From: a virus
Reading direction: 5' to 3' (one strand)
Length of the DNA stretch: 23,485 nucleotides
Virus record (IMG/VR): IMGVR_UViG_3300023179_000525
Span: 1 to 23,485 of that record
Part shown: piece after piece, positions 14,931 to 23,042 of the stretch
Numbering within the stretch: position 1 is the stretch's first letter
Layout of the letters: the number at the start of each line of letters is the position of its first letter
Program-made: the position numbers and the translations under genes
The notes under the pieces: generated by a model
Databases searched by the model: none
Seen by the model: only the letters and a program-made list of their open reading frames with translations
Told to the model about the DNA's origin: nothing

Positions 14931-15191
14931 ATGGGACTATTAGATAAATTACAAACAGCAGGTTCAAACCTTTCAGCTTATGATGGTAATCAACCATTAA
15001 AATACGATCAAAAATCAAATTACCAAACCGATTTAGCAAAATCTAATTTAGATTTAGATGGTAAACAACCTAAAGTTTACGATAAGAAATCTAATTATGC
15101 TACTGATTTGGCTGTTTCTCAATTAGACTTAAATGGATTAGCTCCTAAAGTAAACGGAAAATTACCTTATTTAGATAACCTGCCCAAATAA
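14931..15191 (+). CDS. Small repeat protein of the tail module
   Basis: An 86-residue soluble protein built from a 25-residue repeat. Residues 18-42 and 43-67 align at 15 or more positions (D-G-x-Q-P-x-x-Y-D-x-K-S-N-Y-x-T-D-L-A-x-S), and a third partial copy begins at 68 (N-G-x-x-P-K). A short N-terminal helix-like segment (MGLLDKLQTAGSNLS) precedes the repeats. The gene lies between tape measure and baseplate genes, and its TAA overlaps the next ATG (TAATG), so it is probably translated together with the baseplate protein. I do not recognise a characterised family. A baseplate or tape-measure-associated structural role is likely by position. Confidence 0.65.
   Translation: MGLLDKLQTAGSNLSAYDGNQPLKYDQKSNYQTDLAKSNLDLDGKQPKVYDKKSNYATDLAVSQLDLNGLAPKVNGKLPYLDNLPK
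14982..15158 (+). repeat. 75-base coding repeat (about 2.4 copies)
   Basis: The unit encodes 25 residues: copy 1 is 14982-15056, copy 2 is 15057-15131, and a partial copy 3 follows. The protein level is much better conserved than the DNA (for example AAATCAAATTAC against AAATCTAATTAT), so the duplication is old and kept by selection on the protein. Confidence 0.75.
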
Positions 15192-17113
15192 TGGGGTTAA
15201 TAAACCTAAAAACTGACCTTAAGTCCCTTAGATATGGGAACGACAGGATTGGAGGTGCTAATAGTGGACAACCATATATTACCACAGACATTCCTGATAG
15301 GATAGGTCCGTACATAGGTACAACTGATTTCTTATTAAGAGGTGGAGTTAATGCTATAACTGATTCTTTAGAGGATATTAAACGTTTGGGTAAAATGTTT
15401 GCTGACACTAGATCACCAAACGGATTACTTTTTATAGCAAAACAACAGTTACTGTCTCGTACAGCTGTTCGTACTCAAACGAGTGGTGTTTTAAATGAGG
15501 GTGTATATTCCCCATTAAACACATTGGCAGAAGCCGGTCTAGTAGCGTTTGGTGGTCATTTAAACAAACAAGGCATTAACCCATTTGCAGACACAGGAGC
15601 TTACGCTAATAACATAAATTTATATTTTAATAAAGTAAAACCAAACCCAAATGATCCAGGTGGTTCTACAGCAAGTAATAGACTTGTTAAAATATATAAT
15701 GAAAAACAAGTAGTAAAAAATCTTAATCCTAATGTATTAACATATACTGGAGGACCTGGTTCTATTTTAGGTGTAGGAAATACTAATATTAAATTTTCAG
15801 ACCAAAGAACAGGAGTAAATAATGCTACTGCTATTACTACTCAAAAAATAGTAACTCCAAGTGATTATTTAAAAAACTTAGGAAGTATTCTACCATCTAC
15901 TATTCCTGGGTTATCAGGAAAATATTATAGATTAACTAATCAATATTTAGAAAACGGATTTAATTCTGAGGGATTGTCTTTTGGTACTTATAATTATAGT
16001 GTATATGAACCTGCTATTGAGGGAAATACTTGGCCTAAAAATAGCCCATTAATTAATACCCAAAACACATATACTTACAATCAGGAAGATATAATCCAAA
16101 CTGAAAATAATGAAGGTGGTATTGCTTCTCCTAAGATACAAGATTTTAGATCTATTTTAAGAAAAAAAGCACAATCAAACCCACAAACTGGATTTGAAGG
16201 TGCCGACCAAGCAGGCCAATTATCAACCTCTCTCCCCTACTCAGGTCCAGAGGCTCAAAATTTTGAAAAACGAGTACATATAGGAAATCCCGGACAACGA
16301 GGCAATAATGATTATTCCGATTATGCAAAAGGTGTTCGTACTAAACAAAATCTAAACTCAGGTTCAGCTTATGCACCTTTTGGTACAACCCCAGGTGGAT
16401 TAGATAGAATAAACTCTTTACCAATATACAGAAGTGAAAATGTTGATACAACCCTTCCAGTAAATGATTTTGTAAAATTTAGAATAGCTGTTATTGATAA
16501 TGACAGTCCTAATTTTAAAACATTTATGCATTTCAGAGCATTTTTAGGACCTATATCGGATTCATATAATGCTGATTGGAATGGGTTTAATTATTTAGGA
16601 AGAGGAGAAAAATTTTATACTTATAGTGGGTTTGATAGAAAAATTTCATTATCGTGGACCGTAGCTGCTCAATCAAAAGAGGAACTTATTCCAATGTATA
16701 AAAAATTAAATTATCTTGCATCAACATTAGCACCGGATTATAGTCCTAATGGTTATATGAGAGGTAATTTAGTACAATTAACAATTGGAGGTTACTTATA
16801 TGAACAACCTGGATTTATAACTGGATTAACATATGAGATGGGTGAAGATAGTCCATGGGAACTTGGAATAGGAACAACCGAAACCCCAGACGATCCATCA
16901 GTAAAAGAATTAACACAAATTATTAGAGTTACAGGATTTAGCTTTACACCAATTCATAATTTTGTTCCAAGAAAACAACAATTAACTTTTACTAATAAAA
17001 ATACCCCAGGTGGTGTAAGTGATGATACAGGATTTGTTCAAAATTATGATGTTCAACGTTTTATAGCTTTAGCAAATGGACCTAATGCAAACCAAAACAA
17101 TTACGATAGTTAA
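15191..17113 (+). CDS. Baseplate protein with C-terminal tube-like domain (tube cap/baseplate-tube type)
   Basis: A 640-residue protein. The N-terminal half contains a helical segment (residues about 45-130: LLRGGVNAITDSLEDIKRLG) and a long, Asn/Gly/Pro-rich region of probable extended structure. The C-terminal domain (about 420-600) is distinctive: FVKFRIAVIDND, FYTYSGFDRKISLSWTVAAQ, MYKKLNYLASTLAPDYSPNG and LVQLTIGGYLYEQPGFITGL. These look like the tube-fold baseplate proteins that nucleate the tail tube (T4 gp48/gp54 role). That equivalence is from position and fold-like pattern, not from recognisable identity. It starts in a TAATG overlap with the preceding gene and ends in another with the gp53-like gene. 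Confidence 0.68.
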   Translation: MGLINLKTDLKSLRYGNDRIGGANSGQPYITTDIPDRIGPYIGTTDFLLRGGVNAITDSLEDIKRLGKMFADTRSPNGLLFIAKQQLLSRTAVRTQTSGVLNEGVYSPLNTLAEAGLVAFGGHLNKQGINPFADTGAYANNINLYFNKVKPNPNDPGGSTASNRLVKIYNEKQVVKNLNPNVLTYTGGPGSILGVGNTNIKFSDQRTGVNNATAITTQKIVTPSDYLKNLGSILPSTIPGLSGKYYRLTNQYLENGFNSEGLSFGTYNYSVYEPAIEGNTWPKNSPLINTQNTYTYNQEDIIQTENNEGGIASPKIQDFRSILRKKAQSNPQTGFEGADQAGQLSTSLPYSGPEAQNFEKRVHIGNPGQRGNNDYSDYAKGVRTKQNLNSGSAYAPFGTTPGGLDRINSLPIYRSENVDTTLPVNDFVKFRIAVIDNDSPNFKTFMHFRAFLGPISDSYNADWNGFNYLGRGEKFYTYSGFDRKISLSWTVAAQSKEELIPMYKKLNYLASTLAPDYSPNGYMRGNLVQLTIGGYLYEQPGFITGLTYEMGEDSPWELGIGTTETPDDPSVKELTQIIRVTGFSFTPIHNFVPRKQQLTFTNKNTPGGVSDDTGFVQNYDVQRFIALANGPNANQNNYDS

Positions 17114-17436
17114 TGAATAGATATCAAAACATACCTAAAACAAAAATCAATGGAAAAGATGTCTATGTAACTTCTCGTTATCCTGAGGTACCTTTATCAC
17201 CAAATGATATCTATGTTTACACAACTCAAGGTGATAGATTTGATGTTTTAGCCCAACAGTATTATAAAAATAGTTCTTTATGGTGGGTTATTTCTATAGC
17301 AAATACAGGTAATGCTGGTGCTGGAACTTTAGTAAGTTTACCTCAAAATAGTTTAGTCATTCCTGAAGGAATACAAATAAGAATCCCTGCAAATTACTCA
17401 GGTATCGTTTCAGAATTCAAAACAATAAATAACTAA
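17113..17436 (+). CDS. LysM-like baseplate wedge protein (T4 gp53-like)
   Basis: A 107-residue protein with one LysM-like domain at residues about 33-92. It begins with DIYVYTTQGDRFDVLAQQYY, continues with a WWVISIAN helix, and ends with a strand VIPEGIQIRIPAN. The same pattern is seen in T4 gp53 and other small LysM-type baseplate proteins that clamp wedge units or bind the tube/spike. The N-terminal 30 residues form a short arm. It sits between two baseplate genes, overlaps the upstream stop by one base (TAATG) and is 3 bases from the hub gene. A lytic role is unlikely because there is no catalytic domain. Confidence 0.82.
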   Translation: MNRYQNIPKTKINGKDVYVTSRYPEVPLSPNDIYVYTTQGDRFDVLAQQYYKNSSLWWVISIANTGNAGAGTLVSLPQNSLVIPEGIQIRIPANYSGIVSEFKTINN

Positions 17437-17439
17437 GTT

Positions 17440-20400
17440 ATGTCAAATATAGTAGGAGAAGGATTTCCAGATTTTGTACTAGAACAAATAAACCAACGTC
17501 AAAAAATATATGGTTCTATTAATAGAGATGAGCAACAATTATCCTATTTAGAAGCTAGAACAGGATGGTGTAAGTTAGTTTCTTCGGTTAATGTTAAAAA
17601 ACCACTTAGAAATATAACTTTACTTGAAGAAGATTTAGCAAAAGCATTTGTTTTATTTAATGGCACAACAAATGAGGGCACAAATGCTCAAAGAGCTGGA
17701 ATCTGGCCAGGAACTGGTAATCCAAATGATTATGCTTATGGTATGGGAGGTACAGCTTATGGTTTACGCCCTATGCCTGGTATAAAATCAGCATCAACAA
17801 AAACAGAAACTAGAGGTTCATTAAAAACGTCAACAATTCAAATCCAAGCAAATAATAAAGAACAATTTGATATAATTGATACTCTTTATTTACGTTTAGG
17901 ATTTTCATTATTATTAGAATGGGGTAATAGTTCTTATTTTAATAATAAAGGAGTTTATATAGCTGATAATCCTAATAGTTTAGCAGATGAATTCATTTCA
18001 GGAAAATTAAATTATAGTAATTACTCAACTAAAATTAATAAAAAACGTGAAGAGTCTAATGGTAATTACGATGCTATTGTTGGTAAAGTAGTTAATTTTA
18101 CTTGGACTTTTACTAAAGATGGTACTTATGATATTACTGTAACTTTAAGAAGCATGGGGGATGTGATTGAATCACTTAAGTCTAATTTACTTCTTCCTGG
18201 TTCACCAAATATTGTAATACCAACAAAAGTAATAGAACAACAACAAGATATTAAAGATGAAAAAGCCGAATTGGCTCAAGATCAAAAAGATTTAGAAAAA
18301 GGAAAAGCAAAAATAGCAGCATATGATGCTGAAATATCCGCTGCTGAAAAAGTATTAGCAGACGAAAAAGCAGCTTTAGAAGCAAATAATGGTTTTTTAA
18401 ATCCAATAGATGAAATATCAATAGCTGCTCAAATAGTAGCCTCAGAAGTTAAAATAGCTGCTCTTAATGTTGAAAGAGAAGTAGCAAATATTGCTTATGT
18501 TAAACTTAATGAAGCATTTGTTGCTAAAGGTAAACAAGATGTTGTAGATGCTACAGCAGAATTAAAAGTAATAGAAGCTGAAGAAGCATTAAAAACAAAA
18601 GAAGAAATAGCAACAGCCTTAGCCGAAGCTAATCCCAAACCTGAAGATGTTATTAAAGCATTTTCACAAGCCCATGAAATAGGAAGATATTTTTATATAA
18701 AACAATTAGAATTATCCAACCAAACAACCCTTTCAGATACAGGATTACAATATATTCAAGAAACACCAATTAATTTCTTTTCACAACAGTATGGAGGTGA
18801 TAGTAGTTGTATTCAATATTATATAAGATTAGGTCATTTTTTAGAATGGATCCAATATCAATTAATTCCTAAAGTAGTACCAGCAGTCCCTCTTATTAAA
18901 ATTGATACTAATGTTAAAACTAATATAATATATCTTTTAGGTAGACAAATTAGTAGTGACCCAGGTATATGTATATTCAATACAGAAGTTCCATTTGAAA
19001 ACTCAGTAACTCAGTTCGCACCAGATACCGAAACTTTTGAAGTTTTTCTTAAGGGTAGTAAAAATAAATATGGTCAGATAATGAACTCATATTTTAATAT
19101 GGTGTATATTCTTACTCAATTAGATTCTTTAAAAGATAAGGATGGTAAAGTTTCTATATTTGATTTAGTTAAAAGCTTATGTGATGGTTGGAATAAAGCA
19201 ACAGGTAATTTCAATAAATTAGCTCCTACAATAGATGCAGATGATAATGAAATGAAAATCACAGATGAAGTATCATTACCTGATAGAGATGGTTGGTTAA
19301 AGGAATTTCAACAAACTACCACCTTAGCTAGCTTTGATGTTTTTGGTTATTATTATCCTTTAAAAGGGTCAAAAGAATCAACAGGTGCTGGTTTTATTAG
19401 AGAAATAAATTTTAATACAACTGTTCCACCAAATTTAGCTACTATGATTACTATAGGAGCAACAGCTAATGGATATGTTGTTGGACAGGATGCTACAAAT
19501 TTAAGTGCTATGAATGCTGGTTTAGAAGACAGATTCAAAGAAAAAATCCAACTCCCAGAAGAAACAACCAATCCTCAACCCCCTAGTTCAGCCTCTATTA
19601 ACCAAGATTATGTTACTGCTTTAACAGATTTTAATGTGTTTACAAGTGAATTAGGACATACTAAAGGTTCATCTAATATTCCCATTTGGAATAAAGAAGC
19701 TATTTCTTCTTTTAATACAACAGCTGCCCAATTCTATGAATACGATCAGGCAAAACAAACACTAGCAGCAAAGGGAGAAAAAAATGCATCTCAAGTTGCT
19801 TTAGGTATATCTGGTAGTTCTTTAAATCAAATCCAACTAGGATTAACAAAACCAGCATCACCAAACGGTGGATTTTTACCATTTGACTTATCACTAAAAA
19901 TGGATGGCCTTTCAGGAATGAAAGTCTACCAAAAATACATTATTGATACTAATTATCTTCCCTCAAACTATCCAAACTCATTAGAATTTTTAATTAAAGG
20001 TATTACTAATACTATTGAAAATAATCAATGGCTTACTACTATAGAATCATTTGCTATTCCTAAAAATCCATTTGGATCATCTATATCTAAATCTCCAGTC
20101 TCAGCAGCTTCGAATCCTCCATCTAGAGGAACACAAGCTCCATTTACAGGAAACACCCCAAATGCCGATGCTTTAAGAACAGTACTTGCCTCTTTAGGTT
20201 ATACAGAAAAAGGAAAAGAACTATCAAATGGTGGTGATATAACTCCCGAATTAGTAAAATATGCATCGTCAGTACTTAAAGAAATTAAAAAACAATTGCC
20301 CACTTTACAAATAAGGATAACTGGAGGTAATGATAAATTTCACCAAAACCTTAGCAAAAAATCCTCCCACACCAGAGGACAAGGATTAGATTTAGCAATT

Positions 20401-20634
20401 ATACCTGATACAGCCGCAAACAAAAAAGCAGTTGATACAATATTAGGTGGATTTGCAGCAGGTAATAAAACCCAATCAGTTAGTTTTATTAATGAATACG
20501 ATTATCCATCAGCAAAAGCTTCTGGAGGTCACTTTCACCTTAGAATAGGAGGAACAATTGAAGGAGCTACAAGAATTAATAATTTTTATGCTTTAGCCAA
20601 CCAAGGAAAATTAACAACTTATCCAATAGTATAA
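17440..20634 (+). CDS. Baseplate hub protein with C-terminal M15-like peptidoglycan peptidase
   Basis: A 1064-residue multidomain protein. Residues about 1-265 form a strand-rich domain (KTSTIQIQANNKEQFDIIDT, FTWTFTKDGTYDITVTLRSM) of the sort found in phage hubs. Residues about 266-395 are an Ala/Glu/Lys-rich coiled coil. Residues 400-880 are mixed alpha/beta with further hub-like strands. After a Pro/Ser/Asn-rich linker (about 880-910) comes a peptidase domain. SSHTRGQGLDLAII supplies H977 and D984 in the H-x6-D spacing of M15 D,D-carboxypeptidases and endopeptidases, and GGHFHLRIGG supplies H1031/H1033 as the HxH zinc ligands. The enzyme would cut the peptide part of peptidoglycan during injection, in the place of the T4 gp5 lysozyme domain. 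No signal peptide is present, consistent with a virion part. Confidence 0.8.
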   Translation: MSNIVGEGFPDFVLEQINQRQKIYGSINRDEQQLSYLEARTGWCKLVSSVNVKKPLRNITLLEEDLAKAFVLFNGTTNEGTNAQRAGIWPGTGNPNDYAYGMGGTAYGLRPMPGIKSASTKTETRGSLKTSTIQIQANNKEQFDIIDTLYLRLGFSLLLEWGNSSYFNNKGVYIADNPNSLADEFISGKLNYSNYSTKINKKREESNGNYDAIVGKVVNFTWTFTKDGTYDITVTLRSMGDVIESLKSNLLLPGSPNIVIPTKVIEQQQDIKDEKAELAQDQKDLEKGKAKIAAYDAEISAAEKVLADEKAALEANNGFLNPIDEISIAAQIVASEVKIAALNVEREVANIAYVKLNEAFVAKGKQDVVDATAELKVIEAEEALKTKEEIATALAEANPKPEDVIKAFSQAHEIGRYFYIKQLELSNQTTLSDTGLQYIQETPINFFSQQYGGDSSCIQYYIRLGHFLEWIQYQLIPKVVPAVPLIKIDTNVKTNIIYLLGRQISSDPGICIFNTEVPFENSVTQFAPDTETFEVFLKGSKNKYGQIMNSYFNMVYILTQLDSLKDKDGKVSIFDLVKSLCDGWNKATGNFNKLAPTIDADDNEMKITDEVSLPDRDGWLKEFQQTTTLASFDVFGYYYPLKGSKESTGAGFIREINFNTTVPPNLATMITIGATANGYVVGQDATNLSAMNAGLEDRFKEKIQLPEETTNPQPPSSASINQDYVTALTDFNVFTSELGHTKGSSNIPIWNKEAISSFNTTAAQFYEYDQAKQTLAAKGEKNASQVALGISGSSLNQIQLGLTKPASPNGGFLPFDLSLKMDGLSGMKVYQKYIIDTNYLPSNYPNSLEFLIKGITNTIENNQWLTTIESFAIPKNPFGSSISKSPVSAASNPPSRGTQAPFTGNTPNADALRTVLASLGYTEKGKELSNGGDITPELVKYASSVLKEIKKQLPTLQIRITGGNDKFHQNLSKKSSHTRGQGLDLAIIPDTAANKKAVDTILGGFAAGNKTQSVSFINEYDYPSAKASGGHFHLRIGGTIEGATRINNFYALANQGKLTTYPIV

Positions 20635-20635
20635 A

Positions 20636-21292
20636 ATGTATTATCCTAAATCCCAAATCACCCCCAATCTACACACCAATGGTGGTGAATTTGTATTAAA
20701 TACAGATAAGTCTGATTATAGTGGTTATTATTTTAAAGTTTCAACAGGAAAATATTTTACTGGAAGAAACCAAGATGATAGACCTAATGTTGAATTAATT
20801 CTTATTACTCCATTATCCCAAGATAGTACACTTCCCCCAAACCCATTTATAAATGTTAATGTTTTATCATTAGATAATTCAAATTTTGTAACTACTCAAT
20901 ATGAAACAAATACAGATGAGGTATTAAACTATTTTGCTTTAAAAAATATTGACATTTATAACCCTCCAATATCATTTGTTCCTTATTATAGTCCTGTCCT
21001 CCCATCTAATCAAGATTATCAAAATGGGGAATTTAGAAGATTTTTTTGTAAAAAAACAAACGAAATCCAATATATTGAAATTGATATACCAACATACAAT
21101 AAGTTAATAGCCCAAGATCCACAAATATTATGGCAATTATATCAACCCTTTAATATAACTTGGAAATTAACAGGTACTATACAAGAAGTAGTTAGAACCA
21201 ATTATAACATAGTACAATTAGCTTCTAAAACAAAAAATTTACCTATGCTTGGAAACTACCTAAATTCTAATTATATTAAATACCGTAAATAA
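20636..21292 (+). CDS. Probable baseplate/tail structural protein, unrecognised family
   Basis: A 218-residue soluble protein one base downstream of the hub gene, which argues for translational coupling and a tail role. The N terminus has TPNLHTNGGEFVLNTDKSDY, then SGYYFKVSTGKYFTGRN, a Gly/Tyr-rich beta pattern that could be a small structural module. The middle is rich in Pro, Asn and aromatic residues (NPPISFVPYYSPVLPSN). The C-terminal third (FCKKTNEIQYIEIDIPTYNK onward) is more ordered, with mixed helix and strand. No catalytic motif is visible. I cannot name the family. Confidence 0.65.
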   Translation: MYYPKSQITPNLHTNGGEFVLNTDKSDYSGYYFKVSTGKYFTGRNQDDRPNVELILITPLSQDSTLPPNPFINVNVLSLDNSNFVTTQYETNTDEVLNYFALKNIDIYNPPISFVPYYSPVLPSNQDYQNGEFRRFFCKKTNEIQYIEIDIPTYNKLIAQDPQILWQLYQPFNITWKLTGTIQEVVRTNYNIVQLASKTKNLPMLGNYLNSNYIKYRK

Positions 21293-21341
21293 ATTTGGTA
21301 ATTTAAAATTTCCTTCGTATATATATAACATATAGAATAAC

Positions 21342-21671
21342 ATGAAAAAAGCAGACAATTTTGACTCTAGTAAGTGGTTAACAGAAAATAAAATCACTAC
21401 ACAATCTCGTTTAAATGAAGATGAAGATTCAGACACTAAAAATAACATTATAGTAGGATATAGATGGAAATCTAATCAAATGAGAAGAGATAATGTTGAA
21501 GAAGCATTAGCTATAATTGGATTTGGAAAAAATCAAGATAGACTTTATAATTCTATGCCTATAGAAGGAAAAATGGTAGCATTTTATGATTCATCAGACC
21601 CAAATTCCGCTTGTGAAAGACTCAGAAAAGCAGGAAAATTAGATGAATGGTTTGAACCTGTTTATAAATAA
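21342..21671 (+). CDS. Small protein with possible capsid-targeting N terminus
   Basis: A 109-residue protein. The first 26 residues (FDSSKWLTENKITTQSRLNE after MKKADN) form an amphipathic helix-like segment ending in L-N-E, followed by a very acidic stretch (DEDSDTKNN). T4-like phages place N-terminal targeting peptides ending in an L/I-x-E site, cut by the prohead protease, on proteins packed into the capsid; this pattern would fit. The remainder (IIVGYRWKSNQMRRDNVEEA through DEWFEPVYK) is a compact alpha/beta domain with no recognised motif. The gene is the last before a terminator. The targeting reading is speculative. The upstream 49 bases hold only an AT-rich TATATATA stretch. Confidence 0.6.
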   Translation: MKKADNFDSSKWLTENKITTQSRLNEDEDSDTKNNIIVGYRWKSNQMRRDNVEEALAIIGFGKNQDRLYNSMPIEGKMVAFYDSSDPNSACERLRKAGKLDEWFEPVYK

Positions 21672-21696
21672 AAAATAATTAAAAATTAATTAACTT

Positions 21697-21722
21697 AGGC
21701 TTGGTTTATCTAAGCCTTTTTT
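21697..21722 (+). terminator. Rho-independent terminator ending the structural region
   Basis: AGGCTT pairs with AAGCCT (six pairs plus a G-T wobble), with a loop of about seven bases and then TTTTTT. An A-rich stretch lies upstream. An alternative pairing (CTTAG with CTAAG) exists. It separates the tail-type genes from the polymerase gene, where base composition changes. Confidence 0.72.
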
Positions 21723-21748
21723 GTATATTAATGGAGTAAATCAAGGTT

Positions 21749-23038
21749 ATGTTTTGGATAATAGAGACAGAAGAGGCAATGGAGTATCTTACTCACAAAA
21801 CGATAGCGGAAGCATTCATAGAGATAATTCCACTACACGATAACATACATCCTGCTTTAAACAACGTGTCTTTAGTGTATATAAGACCGTTTAATGACAC
21901 AAAGGGTTATATGTTATGCGTTGACCATAGCGAGACGTCCTCGCTTAATAAGACAACTATAGACGCATTACTACAAAAAATAAATAAGGTATGGGTGCGT
22001 GATAAGAAGGCAGCATTATATTATTTTCCTATCAAAAGCTTGTGCGACCTATCAATCCTAAACCCTACGTATATACCCTCGGAAACACAAGCACATACAT
22101 ACTTTTATTCTCACCATACGGATTATTTAAAGGTTAATAAATTAATTCCTCTAAGCAAGCACTACCAAAAATGCGAACATATTTATCAGCAAGCTCGTAA
22201 TGTAATACCAAAGGAATTACCACCGTATTTTGATTTTTATAACAATAAGGTAGTATTAGCATTTTTTGGGATAGAAAAAAACGGATTAAATATAAACAAA
22301 TATGAATTTGATAAACACTATGAACTTAACAACGAATCTTATTCAATCGATAACGATAGAATCTACACCAGTTACAATTTGGCTACAACAACACGTAGAC
22401 CAAGTAACTCTTTTAATGGCGTTAATTTCGCAGCAATAAACAAAGAAAATGGCTCAAGGAGAAGCTTCATATCGAGTCATGGGTTTATGGAGCTCGATAT
22501 TAGTGCATATCATCCTCATCTCGCTAGTCGTATGGTTGCCTTTGATTTTGGCACTACAGATGTCCACCAAACCTTCGCGGACCTCTATGGTACGAGCTAC
22601 AAAGAGGCAAAAGAACTTACGTTTAAACAGCTATATGGAGGCGTATTTAAAGAGTATGAGCACCTTGAATTTTTTCAACAAATAAAGAAATTTATTGACA
22701 ATAACTGGGAGGCGTTCAATAACTCCGGTCAAGTTATCGTACCAATTTCGGGTTATTGCTTTAAAAAGAGCGAGCTGGAGAATATGAATCCGCAAAAACT
22801 GTTTAACTATATGTTACAGAACGTGGAATCAGCAATGAATGTTTGTATATTGATGGATATACATAAGCTATTACGAGGGCGCAAAACAAAAATTGTATTA
22901 TATACGTACGATTCGTTTTTGTTTGAGCTAGGTGAGGGTGAGGAAAATATAGAAAACGAGATAAAACAAATATTTAATAAATACAGGTTACAGACAAAAA
23001 CAAGTTATGGAAAAACATACGATTTTACAGAGGAATGA
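21749..23038 (+). CDS. Compact family A DNA polymerase with degenerate exonuclease region
   Basis: The C-terminal half carries the family A polymerase motifs in order. TTTRRPSNSF (near residue 211) matches the T-x-G-R-x-S region. LDISAYHPHLASR is motif A, with catalytic D250. AKELTFKQLYGG is the O-helix motif B, with K288, F292 and Y296 at the K-x3-F-x3-Y spacing. YTYDSFLFE is motif C, with catalytic D388. The N-terminal ~130 residues (IETEEAMEYL, then FIEIIPLHDNIHPALNNVSL) look like a 3'-5' exonuclease fold without an intact D-x-E. At 429 residues the protein is shorter than a Klenow fragment (about 600); the stretch between IEKNGLNIN and the T-x-R motif is only about 40 residues. This probably makes it the phage replicative polymerase. 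Confidence 0.82.
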   Translation: MFWIIETEEAMEYLTHKTIAEAFIEIIPLHDNIHPALNNVSLVYIRPFNDTKGYMLCVDHSETSSLNKTTIDALLQKINKVWVRDKKAALYYFPIKSLCDLSILNPTYIPSETQAHTYFYSHHTDYLKVNKLIPLSKHYQKCEHIYQQARNVIPKELPPYFDFYNNKVVLAFFGIEKNGLNINKYEFDKHYELNNESYSIDNDRIYTSYNLATTTRRPSNSFNGVNFAAINKENGSRRSFISSHGFMELDISAYHPHLASRMVAFDFGTTDVHQTFADLYGTSYKEAKELTFKQLYGGVFKEYEHLEFFQQIKKFIDNNWEAFNNSGQVIVPISGYCFKKSELENMNPQKLFNYMLQNVESAMNVCILMDIHKLLRGRKTKIVLYTYDSFLFELGEGEENIENEIKQIFNKYRLQTKTSYGKTYDFTEE

Positions 23039-23042
23039 CTAT

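Noticed and set aside
22449-22685. A + strand 78-residue open frame within the polymerase gene
   Set aside because: It overlaps the motif A and B coding region out of frame, so the polymerase explains the sequence.
21749-23038. The polymerase as a truncated pseudogene
   Set aside because: It is shorter than usual, but motifs A, B and C and both catalytic Asp residues are intact and in frame, with no internal stops, so a compact functional enzyme is more likely.
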